In this document: in pieces, positions 1-12,603 of the stretch
How positions within the stretch are numbered: the first letter of the stretch is position 1
Layout of the letters: every line of letters begins with the position of its first letter
NCBI GenBank assembly: GCA_001692895.1
Contig: KV748177.1
Location: 310,001-374,000 of the forward strand
Source of the DNA: Cenococcum geophilum 1.58
Taxonomy: Eukaryota > Ascomycota > Dothideomycetes > Gloniales > Gloniaceae
Reading direction: 5' to 3'
Length of the DNA: 64,000 nt
Notes under the pieces: model-generated
The model's database searches: none
What the model was told of the DNA's origin: nothing
The model's input: the letters and a program-made list of their open reading frames with translations, nothing else
Program-made: the position numbers and the translations under genes

Positions 1-3000
1 CATTTTAATTCACCTTTTTAGTAAATACTATAAGATCTTTATTTTAACTTCCTGTTATTCTATTATCCTATTATCCTATTACCCTATCTCGTTTAATTAT
101 ATATACCCGTTTACCTTTCTTTACATTAAGAAGCACTATTATTACCCTTCTCTTAAATTGCCTGTTACCTACGCGGAATTTTATTATAAAAATGCCTAGA
201 ACTATGGAACTCCACTTAAAAGGAAGGCCGCTGCCTCTGCCTCTTACGCCTTCGCCTTCTACTATCTGGTTAATAGCCCTTATATACTAAGGAAAGGCGT
301 AGATAATAGAGGTTATTTTTAAAGCTGCCTAAAGCCACCCAGTTAATTAACGCGTAAATATCTATTATAGTTTAATATAGGTTATTTTAAACTAGGAGCA
401 TAATATAGTTAAGGCTACGAGAAATGCTATAATTAAGATTAAAAAGGATAGAGAGCTTAAAGGAAACTTAGAAAGTAAAGAGTGGGAAAATACCTTTATA
501 GATATTAGGAAGCTTTCTAAGATTACTTATAAGATTAATAAGATTAAGACGGTGTGGGATATAATTAAGAAGGAATAGGGAGAGGAACTTTTAGAAGGTC
601 CCTGTAAGCTCTTCTATATATATTACGCACTAAAAAGTATTTATATCCTTATTAATTAAGCTAAAAAGAGCGAGATCGCTAGAGAGAATGTGTTAAAGAT
701 AATTAATAATGTAATGCTAAACCGCCTAGAACTTTTAAAGGCCGGGATTTTAAGGACTCTATACCCAATACCCTTAGATTTCCTTAATACTTATAAATTT
801 AGACTAGAAGTTAATAAGGAGCTAGTTAAGAAATAAAGGCTCGCCTATTATCTAAGCTAGGGCTATAAGCTTTTAGTACTAGCCTTAACCATTAAAGCTA
901 GAGGAGAGGGATTTATACTAGAGCCAGTTACTCTAGGACCTTTATTGGTACCTTTTAAAGAGGTTAAAGGCTTAAATATAAAGATGCTGCGTAGTACGTT
1001 TCTGTTTAGAGGTAAGGTTTCTAAAGCTAATAGAGAGGACTCTAAATCTAATAAATCTACGTCTTTAGAGGATGTCTTTATTGCTAGCTCCTCGCAGAAA
1101 TGTAAGGCTGGAAAAGCTTCTAAGAAATCTCTTAGAAAGAAGCTAAAAATAGGACTTACGGAACCTTTAGCTTCTAGTGAAGCTACTAAATAAAAGGGAA
1201 AAGTAGCTATAATTGCTAAAGCTGACAGAGAGGTAATTGTTAGGAAACTACGGCCAAAATAAAAAATAAAATGCTCGTGCTATTCTAAAACGCCAGTTAA
1301 ATTAATAAAGGCTTTTAATTTAAAGAAAGAACTAAAAGGCAGTGTCTCTTCTATCTTACGATAGTTTATTATAGCCTGGTAAGGAAATGGGATAGAAGTC
1401 CGCGCGCTATGCTGGATACATCTTTAGAAAATGGTAGGATTGCTAGGACTAGATGCTAGTGCTTCCTCTATAAATTTATATTTGCGAATTTACTTAGTCT
1501 CTAAGAACTATAATGCTATTAATATTCTCCGGACAGCTAAAAGCTCTTATTTTTAGTTTAAAAGGGATAGTCGTCCTAAGCATGCAAACGATGGTCTTAG
1601 GATTTACGCTTATTCTACTATACAACCTAGTGATTATTAAATAGATTATATAGGGTTGAGGAAGCTTATATTAGGCTTAAAAGGGGAAATAGAATAGGAC
1701 TTGCTTAGAATTCACTAGGCCGATTTATTTAAATAGTAGAAAGATGCTAGGATTTTAGACATTTTTAAAGAGGAGTTTAATATATATGCGTATTATTTAT
1801 GTAAGACCGCTAAAGAGGAAAATAGCGGTATCCTTCGGACTATATGCTATTCTTTGCTATAGTAGGCAGTTCGGATAGATCTAGAGCACTACTAGCACAC
1901 AGTGGCTTTACGCGCCAATAGCGCTACTCGTTTTATTACATATCCAAGCTATACGCTCTGGTTCCTTAGTAGCCATCTCCCTAAAAAGCGGAACTTGGAA
2001 ATTGACCTTCTATAAGTGCGTAAAGGAGGGCTAAATTTTAGAGAAAGCTGGCTTTGTTTTTGTGTCTCCTTAATTAATAAGGGGAGTTAGTTTTGCGTAG
2101 AGTTCCTACCTAGTATGTATTAGTATATACCGGAATAGGTAGGCTTGCTTTAAGAATGTAGGGAACTTAATAGTAGAGGGCGTATTAAGAATATAGAAAC
2201 TGCCTAGACTAAAGCTAATGCTAAGAAGTTTAAGCTTAACTAGATGCCTATTATGTTAAGGACTAGTAAAGTATAGTTTATAAAAGCTACTATTGCATAA
2301 GGAGCCTCTTAAACAACATTAAGTTGCTTAATTATTACACCAGACTTAATTACAATCCTACTAAATACTAAGAGATTGGAGATTCCTAGGCTTAAGAGCC
2401 AGTAGGCCGTTATATAGATGAATTTAGATGCTTTTCCCCTAGTTTTAACCCCTACTGGCGAACCTATTTCTAACGCTCCTTTATATAAGTTTCCGGCCTA
2501 TATATAGCTGTAGGCAAAGAGCGCTATTTTAAATGCTTTAGTTAGGAGACTTTTATAGGACGACCCTTAAGTAAGAAAAGAGCAATAGTTAATTCTAGAT
2601 CCTTTATTGAATAATAAATATAAAGTATTTTGGGAAAGATATAGGACGTATATTGCTGAGGCTGTTTGTAAAAGCTTTAAAGAGCTAGAGGAATTTAAGC
2701 GGGAGGTATTTGGGGTAAAGTTTTACTTTTTGGCAAAAGAATAAGGGCGTAAGCGTCCTATAGATGACCTAGAATATCCTAAAGACTCGGTTTTGGATCT
2801 AGAATATGAATATAACCTAGCTAATATAACTTCTTGCGCTCCCCTACTAACCGATTATAGTTCTAAAGGCTATTCTAAAGGCGAGGCTAGGGCTGTTATG
2901 CCTTAGGGCGCTAGGACTACTACGCTAAACCTTGGTCCTAATATATTTAATAATAAGGTAGCGCCTATAAAAATTAACTGGGAGCTAAAGGATATGAGTA

Positions 3001-3715
3001 AGCTTAAAAAAGATGGCTTCTAAAATGCTACTTCTAAACATTCGCCGGCATTTGTTAATGCTTTAGAGAATATTAATAAGCCAGCAGTATTACACCGCCT
3101 AACGCCTTTACTAATTTTAAAAAAGGGTACTACTTCGGAAGAATAGATAATTAATTCTAGTGTTCTCTAACCTCCTGCGTAGAAGACAATATAAGTAGAA
3201 ATAAATGCTGTCCGTAAAAAGGTGTCTTTAAAACTTTAGGTTAGTGTTGTTAATATATAGGATAATATAAATACAGAGCTTAAGGCGGAAGGCGTAGATA
3301 GTATAGAATAGAGGTAATAAATGGGGAAGGGGTGTAGGCAGCTTTGGAGGAGTTAAAGGTATACTAGGTATTAGGTTGTTTTTTTCTATTCTTAAGCGTT
3401 CCTTATCTACTAAATAGGGTCTGTAAAGAAACGTTAGGGGATAATGTTTTAGGTAGGGGTAGTAATATAGTGGTGTGGAATACTCCTTAGTTATTTTAGT
3501 TTATTTCTTATTACGTATAGGGGGCTTGGGGTTATATATATTATAGAAGTAACCTAGGCTTTAACCTTATCCTAAAAAAATCTAACTTACCCTCTAGTTA
3601 TTCTTTTATCTTTCTAGCGTGACTTATCTAGTTCTATTCCCCTTATAATGCTCAATTAAGTATTATCTTTTAGTATTGGGCTTTGCCCTTCTACACTAGC
3701 TCTCTATTATTTACT
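1..3715 (+). repeat. Repeat U, copy 1 (left end cut by window)
   Basis: The stretch aligns base for base, with mostly C/T and G/A differences, to 5,845-9,560. Shared landmarks are an AT-rich leader, the start around ATG 192, the whole long frame, and a 3' tail containing a GGGC-TTT-GCCC hairpin near 3,687. Similarity stops at about 3,715 here and 9,560 in copy 2, where unrelated sequences follow. That marks the right end of the repeat. No LTR, terminal inverted repeat or poly-A tail was found, so its class is unknown. Confidence 0.75.
192..3426 (+). pseudogene. Unidentified ~1,077-codon frame of repeat U (copy 1)
   Basis: Reading from ATG 192 gives a nearly continuous frame if in-frame TAG/TAA are taken as RIP-mutated Gln codons. 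The start is supported because copy 2 has an ATG at the same place followed by the same residues (M-x-x-T-M-E-L). Seen in order: a Pro/Leu-rich N-terminus, a helical region, a Lys/Ser-rich basic segment (about residues 250-330), then a long mixed middle and a charged C-terminus. There is no reverse transcriptase, DDE transposase, helicase or zinc-finger signature that I recognise, and few cysteines. A frame disturbance is likely near 3,300, where copy 2 reads on but copy 1 does not. Function is unknown. It might be a transposon protein or a duplicated host gene. Confidence 0.55.
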
Positions 3716-3954
3716 GCTATAATTAGATTAGTATCTATATATTACCTTCCCTTTTAAAAAGTAGCTAGATCTAATTAACCTATAGCTTTACCTATAAGCT
3801 TATCAAAATATTAAATACTTAGTTTAACTTCAATAATATTCTTAACAAGATTTTTAAATCTACTCCTCTTCCTTAGCTTCTACTACAGCTTCTACTGCTT
3901 CCTCCACTACCTCTATAAAGGAAGCCTTATATCTAACTTAGACAGCTGCCCTTT
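3716..3954. other. AT-rich spacer between repeat U and Gypsy-E
   Basis: No frame, terminal repeat or structured motif could be supported here. It includes a CT-rich run (about 3,855-3,915, TTCTACT repeats). It separates the end of repeat U from the integrase fragment. Confidence 0.4.
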
Positions 3955-4800
3955 AGGAATAGGCCTTAATGGATATTGTCTATACGCTAACGGCTAAATT
4001 AGGAAAGCAGTATCTGGTAGTAGCTAAAGAGTACCTTTTAGGCTGGCTAGAGGCAAGAGCTCTAATAAATATAATATCTAAAGCAGTAGCGAAATTTCTA
4101 TAGAAAGAGGTTATCTAAGATAGGGAGTGTTTAGATAACTCTCTATTAACAAAGGACTAGAGAATAAGGATATAGTTACTATTCTCGCAGAAATATATAG
4201 GATTTATTAAGTAGTTATATTAGCCTACTATCTATAAGGATAAGGCCTAGTTAAGAGACAATATCAGCCTCTAGTAGTAGCGTTAGCGAAGTATAGAGGT
4301 GACTGGGTACAGAATCTGATAAAAGTGCTTTAGGCTAACTAAATAATAGTTAAGGTAATAATAGGAATAACACCGGCTTAAATGCTTTATGGATAAGAAT
4401 ATATACCCCTAATTAAGCTCTACCTTCCTATATGGTAGACACTCCTATAGAATAAGGTAAAGATAATAGAAGAGTTAATTATTCTAAGAATGAAACAGTT
4501 TAAGTAATAAGAGATAAATAACGAAGAAACTTAGGAGAGGATGCGCCGCTATTATCTAGCTAATAGAGAATACCTATAAGGGCAAGCTTAAGTCTAGGGG
4601 GCTTATACTAGTATAGGATGTAAAGAAGGTAAAAGATATATCGCGGTGGTAAAAGCTACAGCTAAAATAGTAGGGTCCCTTCCGAATTAAAATGGCATTA
4701 GAAAAAGGGTTTTATAAATTTAATAGTACTAAAATAAAAGGCAATCTATATAGGAATAGGTTAAAACGGTTCCTTATATAAGATCTTAAGAAAATTAGAC
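3955..4800 (+). pseudogene. Gypsy-E integrase fragment (decayed)
   Basis: The frame from about 3,972 reads like the integrase core and C-terminus of a fungal Ty3/Gypsy element. It contains segments matching Y-L-V-V-A-K-E, W-L-E-A-R-A-L, then an A-Y-Y-L-Q-G-Q-G-L-V-K-R segment in place of the family's AYHPQANGxxERG, then W-V-Q-N-L and M-L-Y-G-Q-E. A later part resembles the SH3-like end (K-V-K-D-I-S-R, W-Q-G-P-F-R-I, N-R-L-K-R-F). At least two frame changes are needed around 4,150-4,330 and 4,620, and the His and Glu of the catalytic region are altered. RT and LTRs are absent, so this is a 5'-truncated relic. The family differs from Gypsy-A to D. Confidence 0.6.
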
Positions 4801-5715
4801 TAGAAGGCCATATAAATAAAAGTAACGTAATATAAAAGAGGTCCCCGCAGAAGAGGAGGCACCTAAAAAGGAGGCCGTAGTATAGTTAGAGAAAAGGTGA
4901 TCTCTAGGAAGAATTAGCCGAGTTCTCGTCTATAAAAGTCCTCCTACCCTTTTATTTAAGCAACTTAATCGCTACTACTTATTAAAAGAGTTCCTTTAAG
5001 CTTCCTAAAAGACAAACAGCCAGTTTCCTGCTATACTAGTATAACGCCGTACTACTCCGTTAGTATAAGGATTGTATAAGCTAAGCTTAATTAAACCCTT
5101 CTAAGGAAAGAAAGCAGAAGGAAAGAAGTAAGAGAGAAAGCCTTTATAAACGGTAATTAACTAAGATTATATCACAGTTATAGTTAATTCTACCTGTCCT
5201 TTATATGCGTTCCTCCCTTCTAATTACATTATAATCTTATTACATCTTAAGGATTATAGCTCTACTAAGAGACGGTCTTCTACGAAGATCCTTCTATAGG
5301 TAAGCCGTTACTTAGGACACCTATTACTATAAGCAGCAACTCTTTCTCTTTCTTCTCTTTATCTCTATAATAAACGCGTAAAGTAACTACAAGTAAGGCT
5401 TATCTAAGGAACACTTGGCACTATAATAGCTAGCACTCTTAAAGACTAAGAGTCTTCTACCGTACTCCTACCTTACTACTATAAGTAATTAAGGAAAGAG
5501 TTTACTTCTTTAAAGCTAGTTCTAAATCCTTAGTCTTAATAACTGCTTTTATAGAGAATAACTTTATATATAGTCTTCTTTCTTTTATCTTCATTACCAG
5601 TAACTATCTCTTATAAGTATTTTATATTTTTACGCTCTACAATTTTTAATTTAGCATTTTTATTTCCTTTTAAGTTAAGAGAAGAGCTACTTACTTTAAG
5701 AAACCTTGGTTAAGC
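4801..5715. other. Tail of Gypsy-E relic and unassigned AT-rich DNA
   Basis: After the integrase-like frame there is a purine-rich run (5,100-5,145, AGGAAAGAAAGCAGAAGG-like), then CT-rich sequence with no frame I can assign. No second LTR copy was found. It may contain the 3' untranslated part of Gypsy-E. Confidence 0.35.
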
Positions 5716-5801
5716 ATATCGGAGGTTAAAGTTAATTTTTAGTACTAACTAATGTTATTATTATGGAAAAGTCTTAGTAAGGAAAATCTAACTAATTAAA
5801 T

Positions 5802-5824
5802 AACTTTAACCGCCGGTCGAAGTT
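5802..5824. repeat. 23-bp palindrome, module shared with Gypsy-B and Gypsy-D tails
   Basis: Imperfect inverted repeat AACTTTAACCG-C-CGGTCGAAGTT. It sits at the end of a ~60-bp block (from about 5,771) that recurs reverse-complemented at 28,038-28,090 and again at 39,960-40,015. Here it lies just upstream of repeat U copy 2. Confidence 0.6.
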
Positions 5825-5844
5825 CCTTAATATATTAATAATTC

Positions 5845-8800
5845 ACGTAACGGTCCTTTTTAATTTACCTTTTTCTAGAAAATACTATAAGGCCTTTATT
5901 TTAATTTCTTATTATCTTATCTTATTTAGTTATACGCGCCTATTTACTTTTCTCTTACATTATAAAGATACTATTATAACTCTTATCTTAAAATACCACC
6001 TATACGCCCGTTGCGTATACGAAATATTACTATAAAAATGTCTGGAACTATGGAACTCCGCTTAAAAGAAAAGCTGCCACCTCTGCCTCCTATGCCTCTG
6101 CCTCCTACGCCTCTACCTCCTACTATTTAGTCAATAGCCCTCGCATACTAAGGAAAGGCGCAGATAATAGAGGTTATCCTTAGGGTCGCCTAAAGCCACC
6201 CAGTTAATTAGCGCGTGAATATCTATTATAGTTTAATATAGGCTATTATAAACCAGGAGCATAATATAGTTAAGGCTGCAAAAAATACGATGGTTAAGAT
6301 TAAGAAGGATAATAAGCTTAAGGGAAATTTAGGAAATAAAGATTAGGAAAACGCCTTTACGGATATTAGAAAGCTCTCTAAGATTACCTATAAGATTAAT
6401 AAGATTAAGGCGGTGCGAAATACAATTAAGAAGGAGTAGGGAGATAAACTTTTAGAAGGTCCCTATAAGCTCTTCTATATATATTACGCACTAAAAAGCA
6501 TCCGTATCTTTATTAATTAGGTAAAAAGAAGTTAGATCTTTAGGAAAGATACGTTAGAAATAATTAATAATGCAATACTAAGCCGCCTAGAACTCTTAAA
6601 GGCTAGGATCTTAAGGACCCTATACCTAATACCCTTAGACTTTCTTACCGCCTATAAATTTGGATCAGTAGTTAATAAGGAGTTAATTAAGAAATGGAAG
6701 CTCGTTTATTATCTAAGCTAAGGCCATAAGCTTTTAGTGCTAGCCTTAACTATTAAAACTAAAGAGGAATCTATACTAGAGCCAGTTACTCTAGTACCTT
6801 TACTATTACCTTTTAAGGAGGTTAAAGGCTTAAACGCAAGAATGCTGCGTAGCTTGTTTTTATTTAGAGGTAAGATACCTAAAGTATAAGGAGAAGACTC
6901 CGAATCTGATAAATCTATATCTTTAGAGGATGACCTTATTACCGGCTCCCTATAGAAATATAGGGCTAGGAAAGCTTCTAAGAAATCCCTAAGAAAGAAG
7001 CTAAAGATAGGACCTGTGGAGCCTCTAGCTTCTAGTAGAGCTAATAGGCGGAAGGGAAAAGTAACAATAATTACTAAAGGAGAGGTAATTGTTATAAAAG
7101 TACGGCCAAAGCGGAAAATAAAATGCTTGTATTATTCTAAAACGCTAGCTAAATTAATTAAGGCCCTTAATTCTAAGAAAGAGCTAGAAGACGGTATCTT
7201 TTCTATCTTACACTAATTTATTACGGCCTGGTAAGGAAATAGAATAAAAGTCCGCGCGTTATGCCGGATACATCTTTAGAAAATAGTAGGGTTATTAGGA
7301 TTAAATGCCAGCGTTTTTTCTGCTAATTTATATTTATAAATTTACTTAGTCTCTAAGAACTATAATACTGTTAACATTCTCTAGACGGCTAAAAGCTCAT
7401 ATTTCTAGTTTAAAAAAAATAGTCGCCTAAAGTATATAAACAATAACCTTAGAATTTACGCTTATTCTACTATATAGCCTAGCAATTATCTAGTAGACCG
7501 CGTAGGATTAAGAAAGCTTATATTAAGCTTAAAAGGGGAACTTAAATAGGATCTACTCAGAATCTACTACGCCGATTTATTTAAATAGTGGGAAGATATT
7601 AGAATTCTAGGCATTTTTAAAGAAGAGTTTAATATATACGTATACTATTTGCGAAAAACTGCTAGGGAAGAGAAAGATAGTATCCTCTGGACTATGTGTT
7701 ATTCCTTACTATAATAGATAGTTTGTATAAATCTAGAGCACTATAGATATACTGTGGCTTTACGCACTAATAATACTACTTATTTTATTACATATCTAAG
7801 CTACGCACTCCGGTTTTTTAATGGCCATTTTCCTAAAAAACGGAACTTAGAAATTAATTTTCTCTAGGTACGCGAAGGAGGGCCAAATTCTAGAAACAGC
7901 TAGCTTTATTCTTGTGTTTCCTTAGTTAAGAAGGGGAGTTAGTCTTATACAGAACTCCTACCTAGAATGCATTAGTATATACTAGAATAGGTAGATTTGC
8001 TTTAAGAGCGCGGAGAACTTAATAGTAAGGGGCGTATTAAGAATATGGAGATAGCCTGGACTAGGGCTAATACTAAGAGGTTTAAGCTTAACTGGATGCC
8101 TATTACGTTAAAAACTAGAGAAGTATAGTTTATAAAAGCTACTATTATATAAGGAGCATCTTAAGCAACATTAAGCCGCTTAATTATTACTTTAGACTTA
8201 ATCGCAATCCTACTAAACACTAGGAAATTAGAAATCCCTAGGCTTAAGAGCTAGTAGGAGGTTATATAGATAAATCTAACTAGTCTTTCCTTAGTTTTAA
8301 CTCCTACTAGCGAACCTATTACTGGCATTCCTCTATATAAATTCCCGGCCTATATATAACTGCAGGCAAAGAGTGCCCTTTTAAATGCTTTAGTTGGAAG
8401 ACTTTTATAGGATAATCCTTAAGTAAGGGCAGAACAGCGGGTAATCCTAAATTCTACCTTAAATAATAAATATAAAGTATTTTGGGAAAGACATAGGGCG
8501 CGTATTACTAAGGCTGTTTGTAACAGTTTTAAAGAGCTTAAGGAATTTAAACAAGAGGTATTTAGGGCAAGGTCTTACTTTTTAGTAAAAGAACAAGGCC
8601 ATAGGCGTCCTGTAGATAACTTAAAATACCTTAAAGACCTAAGTTTAGATCTAGAAAATAAGGGTATAACTTTTAGCGCTTCTCCGTTAACTAAGTATAG
8701 TTCTAAAGGCTATACTAAAGGCGAGGATAGGGCTATTACGCCTTAAGGCGCTAGGACTACTGCTCTAAACCTTAGTCCTAATATCTTTAATAACGAAGTA

Positions 8801-9560
8801 GTGCCTATAGAGATTGACTGTAAACTAAAGGATCTAAGTAAGTCTAAGGGAGATGGCCTTCGGGATGCTGCCCCTAAATAATTATTAATAGTTATTAGTA
8901 CCTTAGAAGACATTAATAAACTAGCAGTATTATACCGCCTAACGCCTTTACTAATTTCGGAAAGGGGTGCTGCTTTAAAAGAGTAGGTAATTAACTCTAG
9001 TATTCTATAATCTCCCTTATAAAAGAAAATGCAAGCAGAAATATATACTGTTAGAAAAAGAGTATCTTTAAACCTCTAAGCTAGAGATATTAATACGCAG
9101 GATAATAAAAGTGCAAAACTTAAAGTAGAAGGTATAGTAAATAAGGATAATACGGAAGAAGTAGAGGTAATAATTAAAGAGGGAGTATAGGCAGCTTTCG
9201 ATAAGTTAGAGGAGTATTAGGCATTAGGGTATCTTCTTTTTTAGGGCATTTATTACCCACTTTAGGAGATGTAAGGAAACGTTAGGGGACAATATTTTAG
9301 GTAGGGGAGGTAATATAGTGGTATTAAATGCCCCTTAGTTATTTTGGTTCGTTTTCTTATTATATATATAAGACTTAGGGTTATATATATTTTAGAAGGA
9401 GCTTAGGTTTTAACCTTACCTTACCTTAATATAACTTCTCCTCTACCCTCTATTAATTAACGACTTCTCTGGTATAACTTAAGTTATTCCGTTCTTTTAT
9501 TTATAATACTTAATTAAGTATTATCTTTTAGTGTCGGGCTTTACCCTTTTATACTGCCTA
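5845..9560 (+). repeat. Repeat U, copy 2 (complete)
   Basis: Second copy of the repeat at 1-3,715, with both ends inside the window. The left end is set by the start of alignment with base 1 (it could begin slightly earlier, since copy 1 is cut by the window). The right end is where copy 1 and copy 2 diverge. The copies differ mostly by transitions, with several small indels. No target-site duplication could be identified. Confidence 0.7.
6038..9274 (+). pseudogene. Unidentified ~1,077-codon frame of repeat U (copy 2)
   Basis: ATG 6038 and the TAA at 9272-9274 are in the same frame with no net shift over 3.2 kb. Internal TAG/TAA occur almost only where a Gln codon would fit. The longest clean stretch is 7,016-7,216. 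Two copies keep the same frame despite heavy mutation, which argues for a real ancestral protein of roughly 1,070-1,080 residues. Visible features: a Pro-rich N-terminus (P-P-L-P-P repeats), a Lys/Arg-rich patch at about residues 300-370, conserved segments such as L-E-H-Y-R-Y-T-V-A-L-R and N-N-K-Y-K-V-F-W-E-R, and an acidic tail. I do not recognise the family and infer only that it is carried by a repeat. Confidence 0.6.
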
Positions 9561-9577
9561 TAATGGCGGTAATATTA

Positions 9578-9724
9578 ATCCGGTTATAAAGCTAAAGCTT
9601 CCTATATACCACTATATATATATTAAATAGCTTATTAGTAATAGGGCTTAGCGGAATATATAGGGTGTAAAAATATTATTAGAATAGCAATAACTTACCT
9701 TCCCTTTATAACCGCGATAATGCC
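9578..9724. repeat. Possible small inverted-repeat element
   Basis: ATCCGGTTATAAAG on the left faces CTTTATAACCGCGAT on the right (about 9,708), an inverted pair about 145 bp apart, located exactly where the two U copies stop matching. It could be a MITE or coincidence at the end of the helicase relic. No target-site duplication is clear. Confidence 0.3.
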
Positions 9725-9729
9725 TAAAA

Positions 9730-12389
9730 CCTCTTTCTCTTCCTTATATCTAGTGTGTTCTAAATATATTATATATTTAGGCTTTATAAGCTTAATAGGC
9801 TATATCTTATAGGCGATAGCACCTAAGTATTACGCAGAGGAGACTGGCGTAGGGGTAGGCTTAAAGAGAGTCGCGGTTATACAGCGGATATAGTAGCAAC
9901 TAATATAGCTTAACTAGTAGTAGCGGTAGATATAGCAGTATTAAATAGGGAGTTAATTAATAAAGTTTGACTCTAGCTTAGCGTTGGATTAATACTAGAA
10001 ATCCTAAATATCACATCTATACCTTATAAAGAAGGGTATAGTATATAATTATATTTAAGACCGGCCGCACGTAGCTCCTGCTATAAACTTTTAGATAGTA
10101 GATCTGCGTGCTCCTATTTGTTTATATAGTTATTAAGGTATTCGCGTATAGTAATTAGGTGGAATTAATATACTATTTAATATAGCATAGTATATAAAAC
10201 GGTAATAGTGTAATATATTAGAAATAGAGCAGATCTACTAATAGCTGTAGGTACTGCTAATATCTAAGCCTATATCTAAAGTCTCTTAAGGATATAATTC
10301 TTTTTAGTATCTAGATTTGCCCCCTTTTTATTATATATTTTACGTTCGGGCGTTCTTAACTAAAGGGAGTTATTACAGTAACTATAGTAGGAGCCTTTAT
10401 CGGTATTAGCAGCAATTAAAGCATTAGGCTCGGCGAAATACTTATATAGTATTTCCTTAATATACTTATAATCGTTATATAGCTAAAAAAAACTTATCTC
10501 TTATCTCTATACGCTTCTGCTTGTTTTCCTTTTTACCTTCCTGCTTTAACTAGATAGTGTTACTAGCTAATAAGTTGTCCGAGTTTATAAAATTAACTAA
10601 TAGTAATTGGGATCCGCGTAATGGTAATAGCTAAGAGGTAAAAGAGGGGTAGGATAATAGTGCGCAAGACTGTCGCTATCGGCGAGAATTTAAATAGTAT
10701 ACTGCCTTTGGCTTTAGCTGTAGGAGTAGGTCTCGTTCGCTAAAGCACCAGTATTTAAATAAAAAGATTACTTTAGCCCTTCTACTATCGCGACTAGCTC
10801 GACCACCACGCTATAAAAGAAAAGAGAAATGTTATTTAGGCGCCGGTATTATATATATAACCACTCTACGGATATCTAGAAGATTAATACTAATCCCAAT
10901 AGCCTCTATAGCAAAAATAATTCGAATTTTAAAAGATTCTACTAGTTTCCTAAACTCATCTAGTATTAACTTCTTGCTAAATAATAAGGTTGTTTGATAG
11001 AATACGGCCATAATTAAGCGGGTAATATTCTTAGTATATTAAGCTAGATATAGCTACTATAGGTACTTGGATATGCTTTTATGCGCCTTTATAGCTTAGA
11101 CTCTAGTATTAAAGAATATAATAGTCTTTGGAATCTTATGCGGAGTAGCTAAGTAGCTCCCTCCCTAAAAGACGGCAGGATTAATATATATTTTAATAGT
11201 TGGAGAATTAATAGCCTTATTAAGAAGGAAGCGGAGCGAGGTATATTTAGTAATTATATTCTTTAATATCTAGCTAAGACGAAAGATAAGCTCTCTACGG
11301 GAAATAGAAGTTTACTTAAGGTATATATTAGTATTATTAAAGCCTAAGGACTTCTTTACCGTTTCTAACGTTTCCGGATTAAAAGTTATAGAATAGGCAA
11401 ACCACAGAACTGAGCTTCCAATTAGATTGCGTATATAGCGTAGCTGCGTATACTTAGGGCGAAACTTCTTGCCCTATTATATAATAAGATAAGCTTTATT
11501 AATAGCGACTAAGGCCAATTGCTTCTTAAACTTAGGGTCTTTAAGTAGATCTTAGAAAGATAGTGTACTAGTAAGCTTAGGACTAATAAAGATATAAGTA
11601 TATAGGCCGGCTCTTGCATTCTTAAGCGCTTTATTTATATCCTTAACGTCAGCGTTAAGGAGTAGCGTATTATTACTAATCTAATTAACCTTTTAAACTT
11701 ACTCTTTTACAATCTTGTTTAAAGGAAGAAATATTAGCAATATAGTATTTTTATAAAGGATTAAAATTACTTATATAATAAGGCTTTTACTAAAGCCGGT
11801 TTGTGTAATAAGGATAACATTAATGCGATTATAGATTAGCCTCCAAATATAGGTTACCTACTTATTTTTTACATAGAATTCGTCGCCGTATAGCAGTAAT
11901 ATAGTACCCTAAATTGCGTTATCTTATACTTAAGTTATTGTATTAGGCTTCTTCTTATCTTAGATTTTTCTCTAAGCTCTAGCTACTTACATCTTTAGTA
12001 TATCCTAATAGGCCAAGCTAGTAGAGAGTTAAGGTATATTCTAGCTGGCCAAGCTAGTAGAGAGTTAAGGTATATCCTAGCTAGCTAAGCTAGTAGAGAG
12101 TTAAGGTGTATCCTAGCTGGCCAAGCTGGTAGAGAGTTAAGATATTTATAGATCTATCTATAGTAACTAAGGAGCTTTACTATCTGCTACCAGTAACTAA
12201 GACGCCTTATTATTAGTGCGTTGCTTTTTAAAGATATTTATTATACTAATAGTATTATCTATTACCTTGCTAGCAGTATAAGGACAGTTACGTACTATAC
12301 TGGGCGTATATCCAACTTTTAGCTTCCTTATTAAGGCCTTTAAGCGTTTCTTTATACCAAACGGTGGTATATAGCTTATTGGTAAACAT
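9730..12389 (-). pseudogene. RecQ-type helicase relic (telomere-linked-helicase-like)
   Basis: The minus strand encodes an ordered set of superfamily-2 helicase motifs. Motif I is T-G-F-S-K-S-L-I near 11,795. A 'P-L-N-K-I-V-K-E-Q' segment follows. Motif II is at 11,489-11,500, where DEAH has become N-K-A-Y. Then come F-R-P-K-Y, an I-F-F-N-T-R-V-Q-A motif IV, an I-G-I-S-I-N-L-L-D-I-R-R-V-V motif V and Q-R-G-G-R-A-S-R-D motif VI at about 10,790-10,815. This motif set and wording fit fungal RecQ-family helicases, including those next to telomeres. The N-terminal frame (possible ATG 12,389) runs through four 36-bp repeats and must shift frame near 12,000 to join the helicase. All three mutated residues of the DEAH box are RIP-type changes, so the enzyme is dead. 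The C-terminal end is uncertain. Confidence 0.75.
12011..12146 (-). repeat. Four tandem 36-bp repeats in the helicase N-terminal part
   Basis: Units start at 12,011, 12,047, 12,083 and 12,119; the last is a partial unit. On the minus strand each unit encodes twelve residues of the type L-T-L-Y-Q-L-G-Q-L-G-Y-T. The unit length is a multiple of three, so copy-number change would keep the frame. Confidence 0.85.
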
Positions 12390-12603
12390 AGAGTTAGTAG
12401 GGGGTTTATAGGTTAATATTTGGGTAGTATAGGTAGCGGAGGAGCAATAAAGTAGGTAATAAGGTATAGAATTAATCTAGATACAATATATTAGCTATTT
12501 AGGTATTTATCTACTATAAATATTAATATAAGAGGTCAAACGTTAAGGATTGGTGATGGTTAATAGCTCTGGCTGAATATTTACTGTTTTGGCGGTAATA
12601 TTT

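Noticed and set aside
12011-12146. CRISPR-like repeat array
   Set aside because: Units are directly adjacent with no spacers and lie in a fungal helicase relic.
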